NCBI GenBank assembly: GCA_963785745.1
Contig: CAWAWR010000029.1
Coordinates: forward strand, 124,001-188,000
DNA length: 64,000 nt
Reading direction: 5' to 3'
Origin: VAZQ01 sp963785745
Lineage (GTDB): Bacteria; Pseudomonadota; Alphaproteobacteria; Rhizobiales; Xanthobacteraceae
Below are positions 34,018-44,140 of the stretch, one piece after another. The notes beneath the pieces were generated by a model. That model ran no database searches. It was not told the origin of the DNA and worked only from the letters and a program-made list of their open reading frames with translations. The stretch's first letter is position 1; every line of letters starts with the position of its first letter. The translations under genes were made by a program, and so were the position numbers.

Positions 34018-35226
34018 CTACTTCCTCTTCCCTTTGCGGCCGCCGCGCGCGTTGACAATCTGCCGCGCGGTCCATTGCTCCATCACGCGCGCGATGTCGT
34101 CCGAGTTCTTCTCCAGCATCATCATGTGGCCGTTGCCGCGGATGCCGTGATCGGCGAGCCGGATGAAATCGGTGCGCACGCCGGCCTGCCGCAGATAGGC
34201 GACGGTGCAGTGATCGTAGGGCGCATGATAGGACGCCTCGCTCTGGATGACGACGACCGGTATGTTCGCAAGGTTCTTGAGCTTGCGCGCCGGCTCTTTT
34301 TGCAGCCAGCAATGCGCGAGATCGGGTCCGTCGGCTTTTTCCTGGCGCACGAATGACAGGCGCTCGCCGCTGCCGAGCGGCGGATCGTAGTTGAGCGGCA
34401 CTTCGCCCAGCCCGGAGAGCTTGTCGGTGGTACCGTCCTTGAACCAGTCCGGCGCGCCGACCATCTGCAATTCACGCACCGGCGGACCGTTCGGCTCGAC
34501 CGCGACGATCATCTTCACCAGGTCGGGACGTTTGTCGGCGACCGGCCACGCGAACGCGCCGGACTGCGAGTGGATCATCAGGATCGACGGCCCGATCTTT
34601 TCCATCAGCGCGATCAGCGCCGGCGGGTTGATCTCCTGCTGCTTCGGGAAGCTCGCGATCGATACCGCCTGCGCCGCATAGAACTGGTCGAAGTTGACGT
34701 CGCCCGGCCGGCCAGTGCCGGGCCACTGCGTGTGCAGCTTCGCCTGCGGCCACACCGGAAAGCGCTCAGGCGCGACGAAACGTTCCTCGACCTGACTCAA
34801 CCGCGAGGGTTGCACCTCACCGTAGTATCCGTTCCAGTGCGCCGAGCGCCCGCGCGCCACCTGATCGACAATGTAGACGGCGTAGCCGCGGCGCACGAAG
34901 TATTGCGCCCAGCCCTCGCGGCCGTCGGGCGTGCCGGTGAAATTCGTTCCGGTCTGGTTGCCGCCGTGAACCATCACGATCGGATAGGGAGAGCGCAACC
35001 GCTGCGGGATCATGTACTCGACATACATGTGGCCCACGATCGGGCTGCCCTTCCCCTTGGTATCGATGTTGCCGCCGACATAGAAATAGCTGGCGCTCTT
35101 GAGCACCAGCGGCCCGCGCTGCTGCTGCGCTTGCGCGGCGGGCACCGCCAGCAGTCCCGCGAGGCCGGCGACCGACGCGACTCTCAGTCCGACGCGCAGC
35201 ATTCTGTTGTTGAGACTTGTCGTCAT
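34018..35226 (-). CDS. Secreted alpha/beta-hydrolase esterase
   Basis: A 402-residue exported esterase resembling the bacterial esterase 713 group. It has a signal peptide (VASVAGLAGLLAVPAAQAQ), an oxyanion segment PIVMVHGGNQTGTNF (residues 82-96), a nucleophile region LMIHSQSGAFAWP with Ser220 the likely nucleophile, and a C-terminal His in DHGIRGNGHMMM. Its stop is six bases from the convergent IalB-like gene. The next gene upstream, an MBL-fold hydrolase, is on the same strand about 60 bases away, so the two may be co-transcribed. Confidence 0.86.
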   Translation of the reverse strand: MTTSLNNRMLRVGLRVASVAGLAGLLAVPAAQAQQQRGPLVLKSASYFYVGGNIDTKGKGSPIVGHMYVEYMIPQRLRSPYPIVMVHGGNQTGTNFTGTPDGREGWAQYFVRRGYAVYIVDQVARGRSAHWNGYYGEVQPSRLSQVEERFVAPERFPVWPQAKLHTQWPGTGRPGDVNFDQFYAAQAVSIASFPKQQEINPPALIALMEKIGPSILMIHSQSGAFAWPVADKRPDLVKMIVAVEPNGPPVRELQMVGAPDWFKDGTTDKLSGLGEVPLNYDPPLGSGERLSFVRQEKADGPDLAHCWLQKEPARKLKNLANIPVVVIQSEASYHAPYDHCTVAYLRQAGVRTDFIRLADHGIRGNGHMMMLEKNSDDIARVMEQWTARQIVNARGGRKGKRK

Positions 35227-35285
35227 CGTCCATCCTCCCCGCGCCGATCATGATGCCGGCGTCGTGTTGTCGTTGACCGTTGTCG

Positions 35286-36107
35286 CTACGCGTCCGGCTC
35301 GAACCGGTAGCTCGCGCCTGTCCGCACGATAGTGCCGATGCCGGGAAAGTCGAGATGCGCACCGGCGACGCATAGCCGGTCTGCGGAAACCATATCGAAG
35401 GTGCGCGCCCGCGTGTCGCGCGCCGCCTGCGGGTCGACGTCGTATTCGAACGCCGCCTCCGGCCGCGCGACCTGTATGGCCGGGATATGGACGACGTCGC
35501 CCCAAATCAGCACGCTGTCGCGGCCGGAATGAACGACCCAACCGGTGTGGCCCGGCGTATGGCCGGGCAACAGCACCGCCGACACGCCGGGCAACGCTTC
35601 GCCGTCGCGCACGGTACGCATGCGCTCGCGATAAGGCGCGGTGGCGTGGCGCGCCTTGCCGATGTTGCGGCGGATCCGCTCGGTCGCGCCGGCCGCGGGC
35701 TCCTGGCCGAGCCAGAAATTCGCTTCGACCTCGTGCACGATCAACTCGGCCTTGGGAAAGATCGCGGCGCCCTTGGCATCGACCAGACCCATCGCGTGAT
35801 CCGGATGGATGTGCGTGAGCACAACGACGTCGATCGCCTCCGGCGCGACGCCGGCCTCGCGCAGGCGATTGGGCAACTGCCCAAGCTCCGGACCGACCGT
35901 CGGCCCGCATCCGGTATCGATCAGCGCCCATCGGCTCCCGAGCTTGAGGAGATAGCTGTTCACCGGCAGGAAGAACGGCGCGCCCGCCGGCTTGCCGATG
36001 AGCCGCTGCGCCTCGTCGCGGTCGAAATCGAGCAAGGTGTCGAGCGTCGCCGGGAACGGCCCGTCGCTCAGCGCCGTCACCTCGATGTCGCCGATCTTTC
36101 GCCGCAC
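35286..36107 (-). CDS. Metallo-beta-lactamase-fold hydrolase
   Basis: A 273-residue binuclear metal hydrolase of the lactonase/quorum-quenching-like MBL group. The metal motif THIHPDHAMG is present, with the later histidine in LPGHTPGHTG and the aspartate in LIWGDVVH. The start is set at GTG 36107 because GGAGGC stands seven bases upstream and it leaves room for the divergent TctC promoter; the longest frame (to 36173) would overlap that gene. No signal peptide follows from this start. It may hydrolyse a lactone or thioester. Confidence 0.85.
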   Translation of the reverse strand: MRRKIGDIEVTALSDGPFPATLDTLLDFDRDEAQRLIGKPAGAPFFLPVNSYLLKLGSRWALIDTGCGPTVGPELGQLPNRLREAGVAPEAIDVVVLTHIHPDHAMGLVDAKGAAIFPKAELIVHEVEANFWLGQEPAAGATERIRRNIGKARHATAPYRERMRTVRDGEALPGVSAVLLPGHTPGHTGWVVHSGRDSVLIWGDVVHIPAIQVARPEAAFEYDVDPQAARDTRARTFDMVSADRLCVAGAHLDFPGIGTIVRTGASYRFEPDA

Positions 36108-36163
36108 CCCGACCGCCTCCCAAGTCTTGGAACGATAGAGTAGCGTATCGCGAGGAGTGCGCC

Positions 36164-37153
36164 ATGACCTCATCGACAGTGCTGTTCTGCGCCGCCGTGG
36201 CGGGTGCGCTTGCGATGGCGCCGGCCGGAAGCGCGGTCGCGCAGACCGCCGACTATCCCACGCGCACCGTCACCATTGTCGCGCCGTCGGCGCCGGGCGG
36301 ATTGTTCAGCCTGTTTGCCCGGCTGATCGCGACGAGGCTGGAGCAGCGGCTCGGGCGGACCTTCGTGGTCGAGAACAAGCCGGGAGCCGGAACCGTGGTC
36401 GGCGCGCTCGCGACCATCCGCGCACCGCATGACGGCTACACCTTGATGATCGCCAACAGCACGACGCTCGCCATCAATCCCACGCTGCACAAGGCCCTGC
36501 CCTACGATCCCGGCGACCTCGCGCCGGTCATGCTGATCGCCCGCATCCCGCAGGTGCTGGTGGTGAACGCGGCGCTGCCGGTGCATTCGATCGCCGATCT
36601 GGTGAAGCTCGCGAAGTCGACGCCTGGGGGCTTGAGCTACGGCACGTCGGGCGCAGGCACTGCCCAGCATCTCGACGCCGAGATGCTCAAGAGCGTGCTC
36701 GATATCCCGCTGACCCACGTTCCTTACAAAGGCATGGCGCCGGCGCTGTCCGACGTCGCCGGCGGGCACATCCCGATGATGTTCTGCGTGATCCCGATCG
36801 CGCTGCCGCTGATCCAGGCCGGCAAGGTGCGCATGCTCGGCGTCACCACCACGCAGCGCATCGAGCCGATCCCCGAGGTGCCGCCGCTCGCCGAGATCGG
36901 CGTGCCCGGCTTCAATGCCTCGACCTGGTTCATGCTGGTCGCGCCCGCCAAGACCCCGCGCGCGATCGTCGACAGGCTGCATGCCGAACTGCGCGACTTC
37001 AATAGCGATCCCGCGGTGCGGGACGAGCTCGTGCGCCAGGGCCTGATGCCGGTGGCGTCGCCGCCGCCGGACGAGTTGAAGGAGTTCGTGCGATCCGAAA
37101 CAATGCGCTTCGACAAGATCGTACGATCGGCGGGTCTCGCCGGCTCGCAATAA
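36164..37153 (+). CDS. TctC/Bug-family binding protein, canonical subgroup
   Basis: A 329-residue periplasmic solute-binding protein with a signal peptide (AAVAGALAMAPAGSAVAQ). It starts YPTRTVTIVAPSAPGG and keeps the canonical blocks ENKPGAGTVVGA, YGTSGAGTAQHLDAEML and HVPYKGMAPALSDV, which line the carboxylate pocket. It differs clearly from the subgroup at 23226-29531. It is the first of a plus-strand group ending at 41369. Confidence 0.88.
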   Translation: MTSSTVLFCAAVAGALAMAPAGSAVAQTADYPTRTVTIVAPSAPGGLFSLFARLIATRLEQRLGRTFVVENKPGAGTVVGALATIRAPHDGYTLMIANSTTLAINPTLHKALPYDPGDLAPVMLIARIPQVLVVNAALPVHSIADLVKLAKSTPGGLSYGTSGAGTAQHLDAEMLKSVLDIPLTHVPYKGMAPALSDVAGGHIPMMFCVIPIALPLIQAGKVRMLGVTTTQRIEPIPEVPPLAEIGVPGFNASTWFMLVAPAKTPRAIVDRLHAELRDFNSDPAVRDELVRQGLMPVASPPPDELKEFVRSETMRFDKIVRSAGLAGSQ

Positions 37154-37173
37154 CAACAAGAGGAAACCCCATC

Positions 37174-38145
37174 GTGATGGCACCAAGAACGCGCGCAGCC
37201 TCGCTCGCCGTGGCTGTCCTCCTTACCGCGACCATCGCCAACGCCCAGACCTATCCGAACCGGCCGATCACCCTGGTGATGCCGGTCGCGGCGGGCGGAC
37301 CGAACGACACCGCCGGCCGCGTGGTCGCGCAGCGGCTGAGTCAGATCCTCGGCCAGAGTATCGTGATCGAAAACCGCGCCGGCGCCGGTGGAACGATCGC
37401 CAACACCGCCGCCGCGCGCGCGGCGCCCGACGGCTACACGCTGCTATTCGCGACCGCCGGCACCTATGTGCAGTCGGCCGCGCTCTACAAGAATCTCAGC
37501 TACGACATCGACCGCGACTTTATCGCCGTCAGCCAGGTGCTGGTGCAGCCGCTGGTCATGTCGGCGAGCCCCGGCACTCCGGCAAACCTCAAGGACTTCG
37601 TGGCCTACGGCAAGGCCAATCCCGGCAAGCTGAACTACGGGTCGGCCGGCCACGCGACATCGGGCCATCTCACCGGTCTCCTGTTCAGCAAGGTCGCCGG
37701 CATCGACGCGGTGCATGTGCCGTTCCGCGCGGCCAGCGCGGTGTCGACGGCCCTGATGCAGAACGAGGTCCAGTATTTCTTCGACACCGCCTTCACCGCC
37801 AAGCCGCATGTCGACGCCGGCAGGCTGCGGGTGCTCGGCGTCGCCGGCGACCGCCGCAGCAATGCGCTGCCGGACGTGCCGACCTTCAGCGAAGCGGGCT
37901 ATCCCGGCTTCACCGCGCAGACCTGGGCCGGCATCGTGGTCCCGGCCGGCACGCCGCGCGCGATCGTCGATCGCCTGCACGCGGCATCGAAGGACGCGGC
38001 GGCGGCCAAAGAAGTGCAGGCGGCTTTCGCAAAGTTCGACACCCGCGCGGTCGGCAATTCGCCCGCGGAATTCTCGGCGCTGATCGCCGAAGAATTCAAG
38101 AAATGGAAAAATCTCGCCGCCGAATTCAACATCACCGTTGAATAG
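37174..38145 (+). CDS. TctC/Bug-family binding protein, canonical subgroup
   Basis: A 323-residue Bug protein with signal peptide (LAVAVLLTATIANAQ) and the blocks YPNRPITLVMPVAAGGPNDT, ENRAGAGGTIANTAAA, YGSAGHATSGHLTGLLF and VPFRAASAVSTAL. GTG 37174 is used; ATG 37177 is equally possible. It follows the previous TctC gene by 20 bases. The two are paralogues but clearly diverged, so they probably bind different ligands. Confidence 0.88.
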   Translation: MMAPRTRAASLAVAVLLTATIANAQTYPNRPITLVMPVAAGGPNDTAGRVVAQRLSQILGQSIVIENRAGAGGTIANTAAARAAPDGYTLLFATAGTYVQSAALYKNLSYDIDRDFIAVSQVLVQPLVMSASPGTPANLKDFVAYGKANPGKLNYGSAGHATSGHLTGLLFSKVAGIDAVHVPFRAASAVSTALMQNEVQYFFDTAFTAKPHVDAGRLRVLGVAGDRRSNALPDVPTFSEAGYPGFTAQTWAGIVVPAGTPRAIVDRLHAASKDAAAAKEVQAAFAKFDTRAVGNSPAEFSALIAEEFKKWKNLAAEFNITVE

Positions 38146-38200
38146 GCGCTACGCTTTCCCGACGTCGTCAACCTTACCCCGCCTCAGGGAGCTTTCCGCC

Positions 38201-39272
38201 ATGGCCAGCATCGAAGTCGAGCGCAACATGCCTCGGCTGCCGCGCATCATCAATTCCGGCGTCGACTACAGCGATCTCCAGCGCGTGCTTGACCGCTGCA
38301 ACAGCAACAACGAGCACTGGGGCAAGGTCTGGGAAGAGGTCGCCACCATGCACGAGGCGATCGGCGACGAGGCACTGCGCGACGGCCGCACCATCTCGGC
38401 CGGCGAGGCGTTCCAGCGTGCCTCGGTCTGCTTCCACATGGCGCAGGCCACCGAGCATCACGACCTGGAATGGAAAGACAGCCTCCAATGGCGCCAGCAC
38501 GCCGCCTTCCGCAAGGCGATGCCGTATCTGCGGCCGCCGGTGCAGGCGATCGAGGTCCCTTACAAAGGCAAGAGCTTCCCGGGCTACCTGCGTCTGCCCG
38601 AGGGCGCGCCACGGCCGGTGCCTTGTGTGATCCTGCTGGCCGGGCTCGAACTCGACCAAGGAAGAGACGGTCACCAACGAGGCCGACTTCCTCAAGCGCG
38701 GCATCGCCACCTTCAGCTTCGACGGACCGGGACAGAGCCTCACGCGCGTGGACTTCCCGCTGGTGCCGAACATCGAGTGGTCGGTAGGTGCCATCCTCGA
38801 TCACCTGTCGAAGCGCGCCGACCTCGATACGAACCGCTTCGCGGTCTGGGGCCGCAGCGTCGGCGGGCATACGGCGCCGCGCGCCGCCGCGTACGACAAC
38901 CGTATCAAGGCCTGCGTGTCGATCGGCGGCTTCTACGCCTGGCCGTGGGACCGTTTCCGCAAGGAATCGCGCGAGGAGTTCGCGATGGTCACGCATTCGC
39001 CGAGCGTCGAGGCGGCCGAGAAGGTCGCGCGCGCATTCACGCTCGAAGGCCTGATGCCGAAGGTGAAATGCCCGCTGCTGATCGTGCACAGCCAGGGCGA
39101 TATGGTCTGCGACTACAAGGATGCCGAGCGCATGGCGAACGAAGCCGGCGGGCCGGTGCAGTTGATGCTCTTCCCCGACGGCAATCACGTCTGCGACAAC
39201 ATCCCTTACAAGGTGCGGCCGCTGATGGCCGACTGGCTTGCGCGCCAGCTCGGTTTGTCGGCAAGCTGGTGA
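38201..39272 (+). pseudogene. Alpha/beta hydrolase (2,6-dihydropseudooxynicotine hydrolase-like), frameshifted
   Basis: Restored, the protein is about 357 residues. An N-terminal helical cap (FHMAQATEHHDLEW) is followed by YKGKSFPGYLRLPEG and the hydrolase core. The frame from 38201 runs to about 38648 (VILLAGLE), and homology resumes one frame later at about 38656 (TKEETVTNEADFLKRGIA). The catalytic GRSVGGH, Asp in HSQGDMVCDY and His in PDGNHVCD are all in the second frame. One extra A in CTCGAACTCG (38649-38650) explains it. A ribosome site AGGGAG supports the start. Either a sequence error or a recent pseudogene, since no other lesion is seen. Confidence 0.85.
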
Positions 39273-39285
39273 TCGGAGGCTCGCC

Positions 39286-40341
39286 ATGCACCGAACTGCC
39301 CTGTCGTTGACGGCGCTGCTTGCCGTCACCGCAACACCGGCCTGCGCCGACGCGGTCGCGGATTTCTATGCGGGCAAGCAGATCAAATTCATTATCCGCA
39401 CCGGCTCCGCCACCACCTACAACTCGTACTCGCGGCTGCTGGCCCGGCATATCGGCCGGCACATTCCGGGCAGCCCGAACGTCATCGCGGTGAATATGCC
39501 CGGCGGCGGGGGCATCCGCGCCGCGACTTACGTCGCAAAGATCGCTCCGCAGGACGGCACGGTCCTGTCGATCGTCAGCCAGGGCCTGCCGGTCGACCAG
39601 GCGCTCGGACTGAACACGACGTTTCAGTCCGACCTTCGCGACTTCCATTGGATCGGCAATGTCTCGTCCTCCAACCAGATCTTGGCCACGTGGCATACCT
39701 CGCCAACCAAGACGTTCGCCGATCTCATGAAGCGGGAGACGGTGATCGGCTCAAGCCAGGCTGGTTCGATCTCGACGCAGCTTCCGGCCGTGCTCAACAA
39801 CATCGTCGGAACGAAGATCAAGATCGTCTATGGCTATCCGGACGGCGGCGACATCAACATCGCCATGGAGCGCGGCGAGGTCGAAGGCCGCGCGGCGAGC
39901 CCCTGGGCCAGCTATGTCGCCAACCATCCACACTACATCGAAAAGAAGCTGATCAATCCGATCGTCCAGATCGGGTTGCGCAAGGAATCCGATCTACCCG
40001 ATGTGCCGCTGATGCGCGATCTCGCGAGCAATCCCGACGGCCGAGCCGTGCTCGACTTCATGTCGAAGGCGGTGTCGGTCGGTCGCGCGGTCTCCACGAC
40101 GCCCGGGGTGCCGGCGGAACGCGTTGCAGCGCTGCGCCGCGCCTTCGACGCCGTGCTCAAGGACCCGGAATTCATCCGTGAGGCGCAGGTGCAACGCGCG
40201 GAAATCTCGCCCACGACCGGTGCCGAGGTCGCTCAAGTGATAGGCGAGCTGATCGGCGCGCCGGTCGAACTGCGCGAGCAGGTGAAGCGGGCAATCCAGC
40301 CCAAGGACGCACGCAAGCTGCCAGGGAGCAAAGACGAGTAA
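39286..40341 (+). CDS. TctC/Bug-like binding protein, divergent subgroup
   Basis: A 351-residue member of the same divergent subgroup as the 23226-29531 proteins. It has a signal peptide (LTALLAVTATPACA), then DFYAGKQIKFIIRTGSATTY, IAVNMPGGGGIRAATYVA, and the second-domain blocks HTSPTKTFADLMKRE and ERGEVEGRAASPWASY. It lacks the paired cysteines of the tandem copies 1-3 and is closest in layout to the frameshifted copy 4. GGAGG precedes the ATG. It lies 13 bases after the hydrolase gene. Confidence 0.86.
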   Translation: MHRTALSLTALLAVTATPACADAVADFYAGKQIKFIIRTGSATTYNSYSRLLARHIGRHIPGSPNVIAVNMPGGGGIRAATYVAKIAPQDGTVLSIVSQGLPVDQALGLNTTFQSDLRDFHWIGNVSSSNQILATWHTSPTKTFADLMKRETVIGSSQAGSISTQLPAVLNNIVGTKIKIVYGYPDGGDINIAMERGEVEGRAASPWASYVANHPHYIEKKLINPIVQIGLRKESDLPDVPLMRDLASNPDGRAVLDFMSKAVSVGRAVSTTPGVPAERVAALRRAFDAVLKDPEFIREAQVQRAEISPTTGAEVAQVIGELIGAPVELREQVKRAIQPKDARKLPGSKDE

Positions 40342-40394
40342 AGGCCGCTGACCGGGACATAGCGGCCGGATCGCGCGGCACAGGGAGGTCATTC

Positions 40395-41369
40395 ATGATG
40401 GGTTGGCTGACACAGGCCAGCGCAGTCGCGCTTGCGGTCATGACCCTCGGCCGGCCGTCGGCAGCGCAGGACTTCCCGTCACGTCCGATCACATTCGTCA
40501 TCCCGCTCGGCGCCGGCGGCGTGATGGACGTGATCGCCCGTGTGGTCGGTCCGAAGCTCTCCGATCGTCTCGGCCGGCCGGTCGTCATCGAGAACCGCAC
40601 CGGCGGCGGCACCGTGATCGGCGCCCAGGCCGTTGCCCGCGCCACGCCCGACGGCCACACGCTGCTGTTCGCGCCGAGTGGCACGCTCACCACCAACGTC
40701 ACGCTCTACAAGTCGCTGCCCTACGACCCGGTGAAGGATTTCGTGCCGATCGCGCTCTACGCGAAGATCCCCTTCGTGCTGGTGGTCAATCCATCCTTGC
40801 CGGTGCAGTTGGTCGCCGACCTCGTCAAGCTCGCGAAGACCAAACAGCTCTCCTACGCCTCGACCGGAACCGGCGCGGTGCCGCACATGGCCGGCGAACT
40901 CCTCAAGAGCATGACCGGCCTCGAGATGACCCACGTCCCCTATCGCGGCGTCACGCAGACACTGACCGACGTCATCGCCGGGCATGTGAGCATGACGTTC
41001 GCCTCGCCCAATTCGGCAATGCCGGCGATCAAGGACGGCCGCGTGCGCACGCTCGGCGTATCGTCGCTGAGCCGCATTCCGGTGCTGCCCGATGTCGCGC
41101 CGATCGCCGACAGTGGCCTGCCCGGATTCGAAGCGGTGTCGTGGCATCTGATCGTCGCGCCCGCAGGGACGCCGGCGCCGGTGGTGAGTCTTCTGCATCG
41201 CGAGCTCAAGAGCATCACCGCGGCGCCCGAGATGCAGCGCATGATCGGCGACATGGGACTCATCGCCGTCGATACCCCCTCGGTCGACGAGCTCAAGCGC
41301 TTCCTTGCCACCGAGATCGCGCTCTGGGGCAAGCTCGTGCACCAAGCCGGGATTGCCGGATCGCAGTAG
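40395..41369 (+). CDS. TctC/Bug-family binding protein, canonical subgroup
   Basis: A 324-residue Bug protein with a signal peptide (SAVALAVMTLGRPSAAQ) and the blocks FPSRPITFVIPLGAGGVMDV, ENRTGGGTVIGAQAVA, YASTGTGAVPHMAGELL and HVPYRGVTQTLTDV. It is the closest relative in the window of the 36164 protein (both end with an AGIAGSQ/AGLAGSQ tail). It is the last gene of the plus-strand group. Confidence 0.88.
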   Translation: MMGWLTQASAVALAVMTLGRPSAAQDFPSRPITFVIPLGAGGVMDVIARVVGPKLSDRLGRPVVIENRTGGGTVIGAQAVARATPDGHTLLFAPSGTLTTNVTLYKSLPYDPVKDFVPIALYAKIPFVLVVNPSLPVQLVADLVKLAKTKQLSYASTGTGAVPHMAGELLKSMTGLEMTHVPYRGVTQTLTDVIAGHVSMTFASPNSAMPAIKDGRVRTLGVSSLSRIPVLPDVAPIADSGLPGFEAVSWHLIVAPAGTPAPVVSLLHRELKSITAAPEMQRMIGDMGLIAVDTPSVDELKRFLATEIALWGKLVHQAGIAGSQ

Positions 41370-41857
41370 CGAGCGCAGGGCGTGAATTCCTGAGCGCGCC
41401 CGCGCAGATGGCGCCATCCTGATCGTCTTCGCACATCTCGAAGCATCCGAGTCCCAAGACCTAAGACGGACCATGCGGACAGCCGATGCGTTCAAGGAAC
41501 GCCAGCAAAGACGGGGGATTCTGACCTACGTCGTCCTTTTCCCGAATTCCGTCCCAAGACGACAAGCTGATTCTCCGCGCGATCTCCGGCGAGCACAATG
41601 CGCTCGAGAAAACGCAATGAGATTCGCCATGGGAAACGCCGTAGAGCTAACGCAGCGCTCCAACCTCAAGGTGCCAAGTTTGGCCGCTGAATTGGTCGAG
41701 CTCGGCCGGGCCTTGCGGGGCCTACTCGATCCGTATCGGCCGGAGCGCCACTACATGCGCGGCCCCGGGCCCAAGTGGCACGCCAAGCACAATATGGTGC
41801 CGGCTGTTGCGGACACTCACGCCGCTGATTTCGCATTGCAGCTAAGGTTGACGACGA
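41370..41857. other. Region without a recognised gene
   Basis: About 490 bases between the last TctC gene and the convergent histidine kinase. A 141-codon frame from 41473 has no recognisable family, no ribosome site and an improbable composition, and it runs 41 bases into the kinase gene, so I do not call it. A short DDKLILRAISGEHNALEKTQ-like peptide in another frame (about 41555-41618) may be a gene remnant. No clear terminator was seen. Confidence 0.4.
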
Positions 41858-44140
41858 TCAAGGGTGTCGCTGGGACGGCGGCGAACTACTCTGCTTGAGC
41901 ATCTGGCTCAGCATCGCCCGCAATGTCATCGGAGCGACGGGCTTGTGCAGGAGATGAAATCCGTTCGCGCGCGCGTCTTGGAGCGGTTCGGGATTGATGT
42001 CGCCGCTGATCACGAATGCCGGGATGTCCGTGCGGAACGCACTGCGCAATTGCCCGATAATTTCGACCCCTGTTCGTCCGTCAGGCAGGTGATAATCGGA
42101 AACGATCAGATCTGGAATCGATCCCTGGTTGACAATGCTGCTGACGGCCGCTCCGTCCGCGGCAGCGGTGAGGACACGGCATCCCCAACTCCGCAACAAG
42201 CCGGACATCCCATCCAGAACCAACGGGTCGTCATCGACAACAACGACAAGCTTGCCATTAAATTTGTCGATCGACACCGGCAACGCGCCCTCCGACTCGA
42301 CAACTTGGTCCTTCGGCTGGACGGACGGAACCGCGATCGCGAAGCGGGAGCCCTTGCCGACCGTTGACCTCAGCTCAATAGGATGGCCAAGCAGCCCGCA
42401 CAGCCGGTCTACGATTGCAAGTCCCAGACCAAGCCCTGCGCCTTGGCGCGTTTCGCTCATCCGGTAAAACTCGCCAAAGATTTTCTGGCGTTGATCCGCC
42501 GGGATTCCGGCCCCTGTATCCCAGACTTCGATTCGCAACCATCCATCGCGTTTGCGGCAGCCTACAACGATGCCACCGTGGGATGTGTAACGAACTGCGT
42601 TGGAAACCAGATTGAGCAATATGCGCTCGAGCAGGATGAAATCGGTTCTTATCCAGGCGTCGCAGAGAGATACCCGAAGCGAAAGGCCTTTCTCTCGCGC
42701 CGGCCCTGCGAACGTCGTTTCGATGCGCCGCAGCAATTGCGCGACCGGAAATTCGGACAATTTGGGAGAGAGTACGCCCGCGTCGAGCTTGGAGATATCA
42801 AGCAATGCATTGAAGAGTTCGTTCATCGTGGCGATCGCCGCGTCTACACGGTCGACGATGTGGGCTTTTTCATCCATGCCGGTCGTCGAGCGTAGCTGTG
42901 CAACAAACAAACCCAGCGCATGCAGCGGCTGCCGCAGATCGTGGCTTGCCGCTGCTAGAAAGCGGGACTTGGCCTGGTTGGCGAGCTCGAGCTGCACCGT
43001 CCGTTGCTCCACCTTGCTCTCGAGCGTCGTATACAAATCGTGAAGCTGCGCCGCCATGCTGTTGAACTGATCACCAAGCGCCTGGAGCTCATCGCCGGTG
43101 TCGATTGAAATCTTTTGGTTGAGGTCACCTCGACCAATTCTCGCGGCGCCGTCGCGCAGTGCCCGGATTGGAACGACCATTCGCCGCGCCAGGAATATCC
43201 CGGCCAAGACCGCCAGCGCGAGCGCGCCGAGGAGCAGTGCAACGGACCGCAGGATCGAAGCGTAAAGCGGTGCGTAGGCTTCCGCGATGGGCAGCTCGAC
43301 AAACAAAGTCCATCCGAGTGATGGGATTGGAGCATGGGCGGTCAATACCGGCCGACCTCGGATATCATTTGCGATCGTGCCGTCCTCGATCGGGGTCGCG
43401 GTCGAGGAAAGGGCGGCCCGGACGTGCGTCAGGTGCGACAGATCGATATTACGCAGGACGAGGCTGAAGTCCGGATGCGCGATAAGGCGGCCGTCCGAAT
43501 CGACCATGAAGGCTGTGCCCTGCATGCCGAGTTTCATCTCCGAAACCACGTCCCAAACAAATTTGAGATTCACCTCGGCAGAAACGACTCCGTATTCCGG
43601 GCGCGCGCCCGCGATCGCCAGTGTCATATAAGGTTCGGATTCCCTCATGAAATAGATCGGCCCGTAGTAGCGCTTGTTCGCCATTGCCTGGACGAACTTG
43701 GCATCATGAGAAAAGTCGGCCTTGCCGCCGATGACATCCACAGCGATACGCGAAACGCGTGCCTGCTCATGGCCGGTTGCATCGATGCGGGAAAGCTCGG
43801 TGATCGCCGGCACTTGGCGCAACAGGCGCACGGAATCGAATTGCCACTCGTCCAGCGTACTGGAACTCCACGGCAGCTGCGTCAGCCACCCCATTTGGCT
43901 TTCGATTTCCTTGATGAATTGACCGATCCTTTCGGCCGCAGCTTCAGCCTGCTGCCGTTGCGCGCGGATCAGCAGCGTCCGTTGCTCCTGATATGAAAAC
44001 CAGGTTTCGACCAGGCCGTTGGCAATCAAAGCAACGGCCACCACGGCAGCAAACAATGTCACGTATTTGCGGAACAGCCGGCCACGAACCTCCGCACCCG
44101 AACTTCCGAGGGCCCCCCGATCAGCGGCCCGAGGATTCAT
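41858..44140 (-). CDS. Hybrid sensor histidine kinase with Cache, HAMP and receiver domains
   Basis: A 760-residue membrane kinase. Transmembrane helices at about 26-46 and 297-317 enclose a periplasmic double-Cache-like sensor. HAMP follows (about 318-372), then HisKA with phospho-acceptor His400 (AASHDLRQPLHAL). The HATPase domain has its N-box at 510-518 (NLVSNAVRYT), DTGAGIP at 541 and GAGLGLGLAIV at 567-577. A C-terminal receiver has phospho-acceptor Asp682 (IVSDYHLPDG) and Lys733. All catalytic residues are present. Its start overlaps the stop of the binding-protein gene (ATGA), so the two are co-translated and the binding protein may present a ligand to the sensor. Confidence 0.92.
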   Translation of the reverse strand: MNPRAADRGALGSSGAEVRGRLFRKYVTLFAAVVAVALIANGLVETWFSYQEQRTLLIRAQRQQAEAAAERIGQFIKEIESQMGWLTQLPWSSSTLDEWQFDSVRLLRQVPAITELSRIDATGHEQARVSRIAVDVIGGKADFSHDAKFVQAMANKRYYGPIYFMRESEPYMTLAIAGARPEYGVVSAEVNLKFVWDVVSEMKLGMQGTAFMVDSDGRLIAHPDFSLVLRNIDLSHLTHVRAALSSTATPIEDGTIANDIRGRPVLTAHAPIPSLGWTLFVELPIAEAYAPLYASILRSVALLLGALALAVLAGIFLARRMVVPIRALRDGAARIGRGDLNQKISIDTGDELQALGDQFNSMAAQLHDLYTTLESKVEQRTVQLELANQAKSRFLAAASHDLRQPLHALGLFVAQLRSTTGMDEKAHIVDRVDAAIATMNELFNALLDISKLDAGVLSPKLSEFPVAQLLRRIETTFAGPAREKGLSLRVSLCDAWIRTDFILLERILLNLVSNAVRYTSHGGIVVGCRKRDGWLRIEVWDTGAGIPADQRQKIFGEFYRMSETRQGAGLGLGLAIVDRLCGLLGHPIELRSTVGKGSRFAIAVPSVQPKDQVVESEGALPVSIDKFNGKLVVVVDDDPLVLDGMSGLLRSWGCRVLTAAADGAAVSSIVNQGSIPDLIVSDYHLPDGRTGVEIIGQLRSAFRTDIPAFVISGDINPEPLQDARANGFHLLHKPVAPMTLRAMLSQMLKQSSSPPSQRHP

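Noticed and set aside
41473..41898. A 141-codon open frame on the plus strand before the kinase
   Set aside because: No family, no ribosome site, unusual composition, and it overlaps the end of the kinase gene. High GC gives many such frames.
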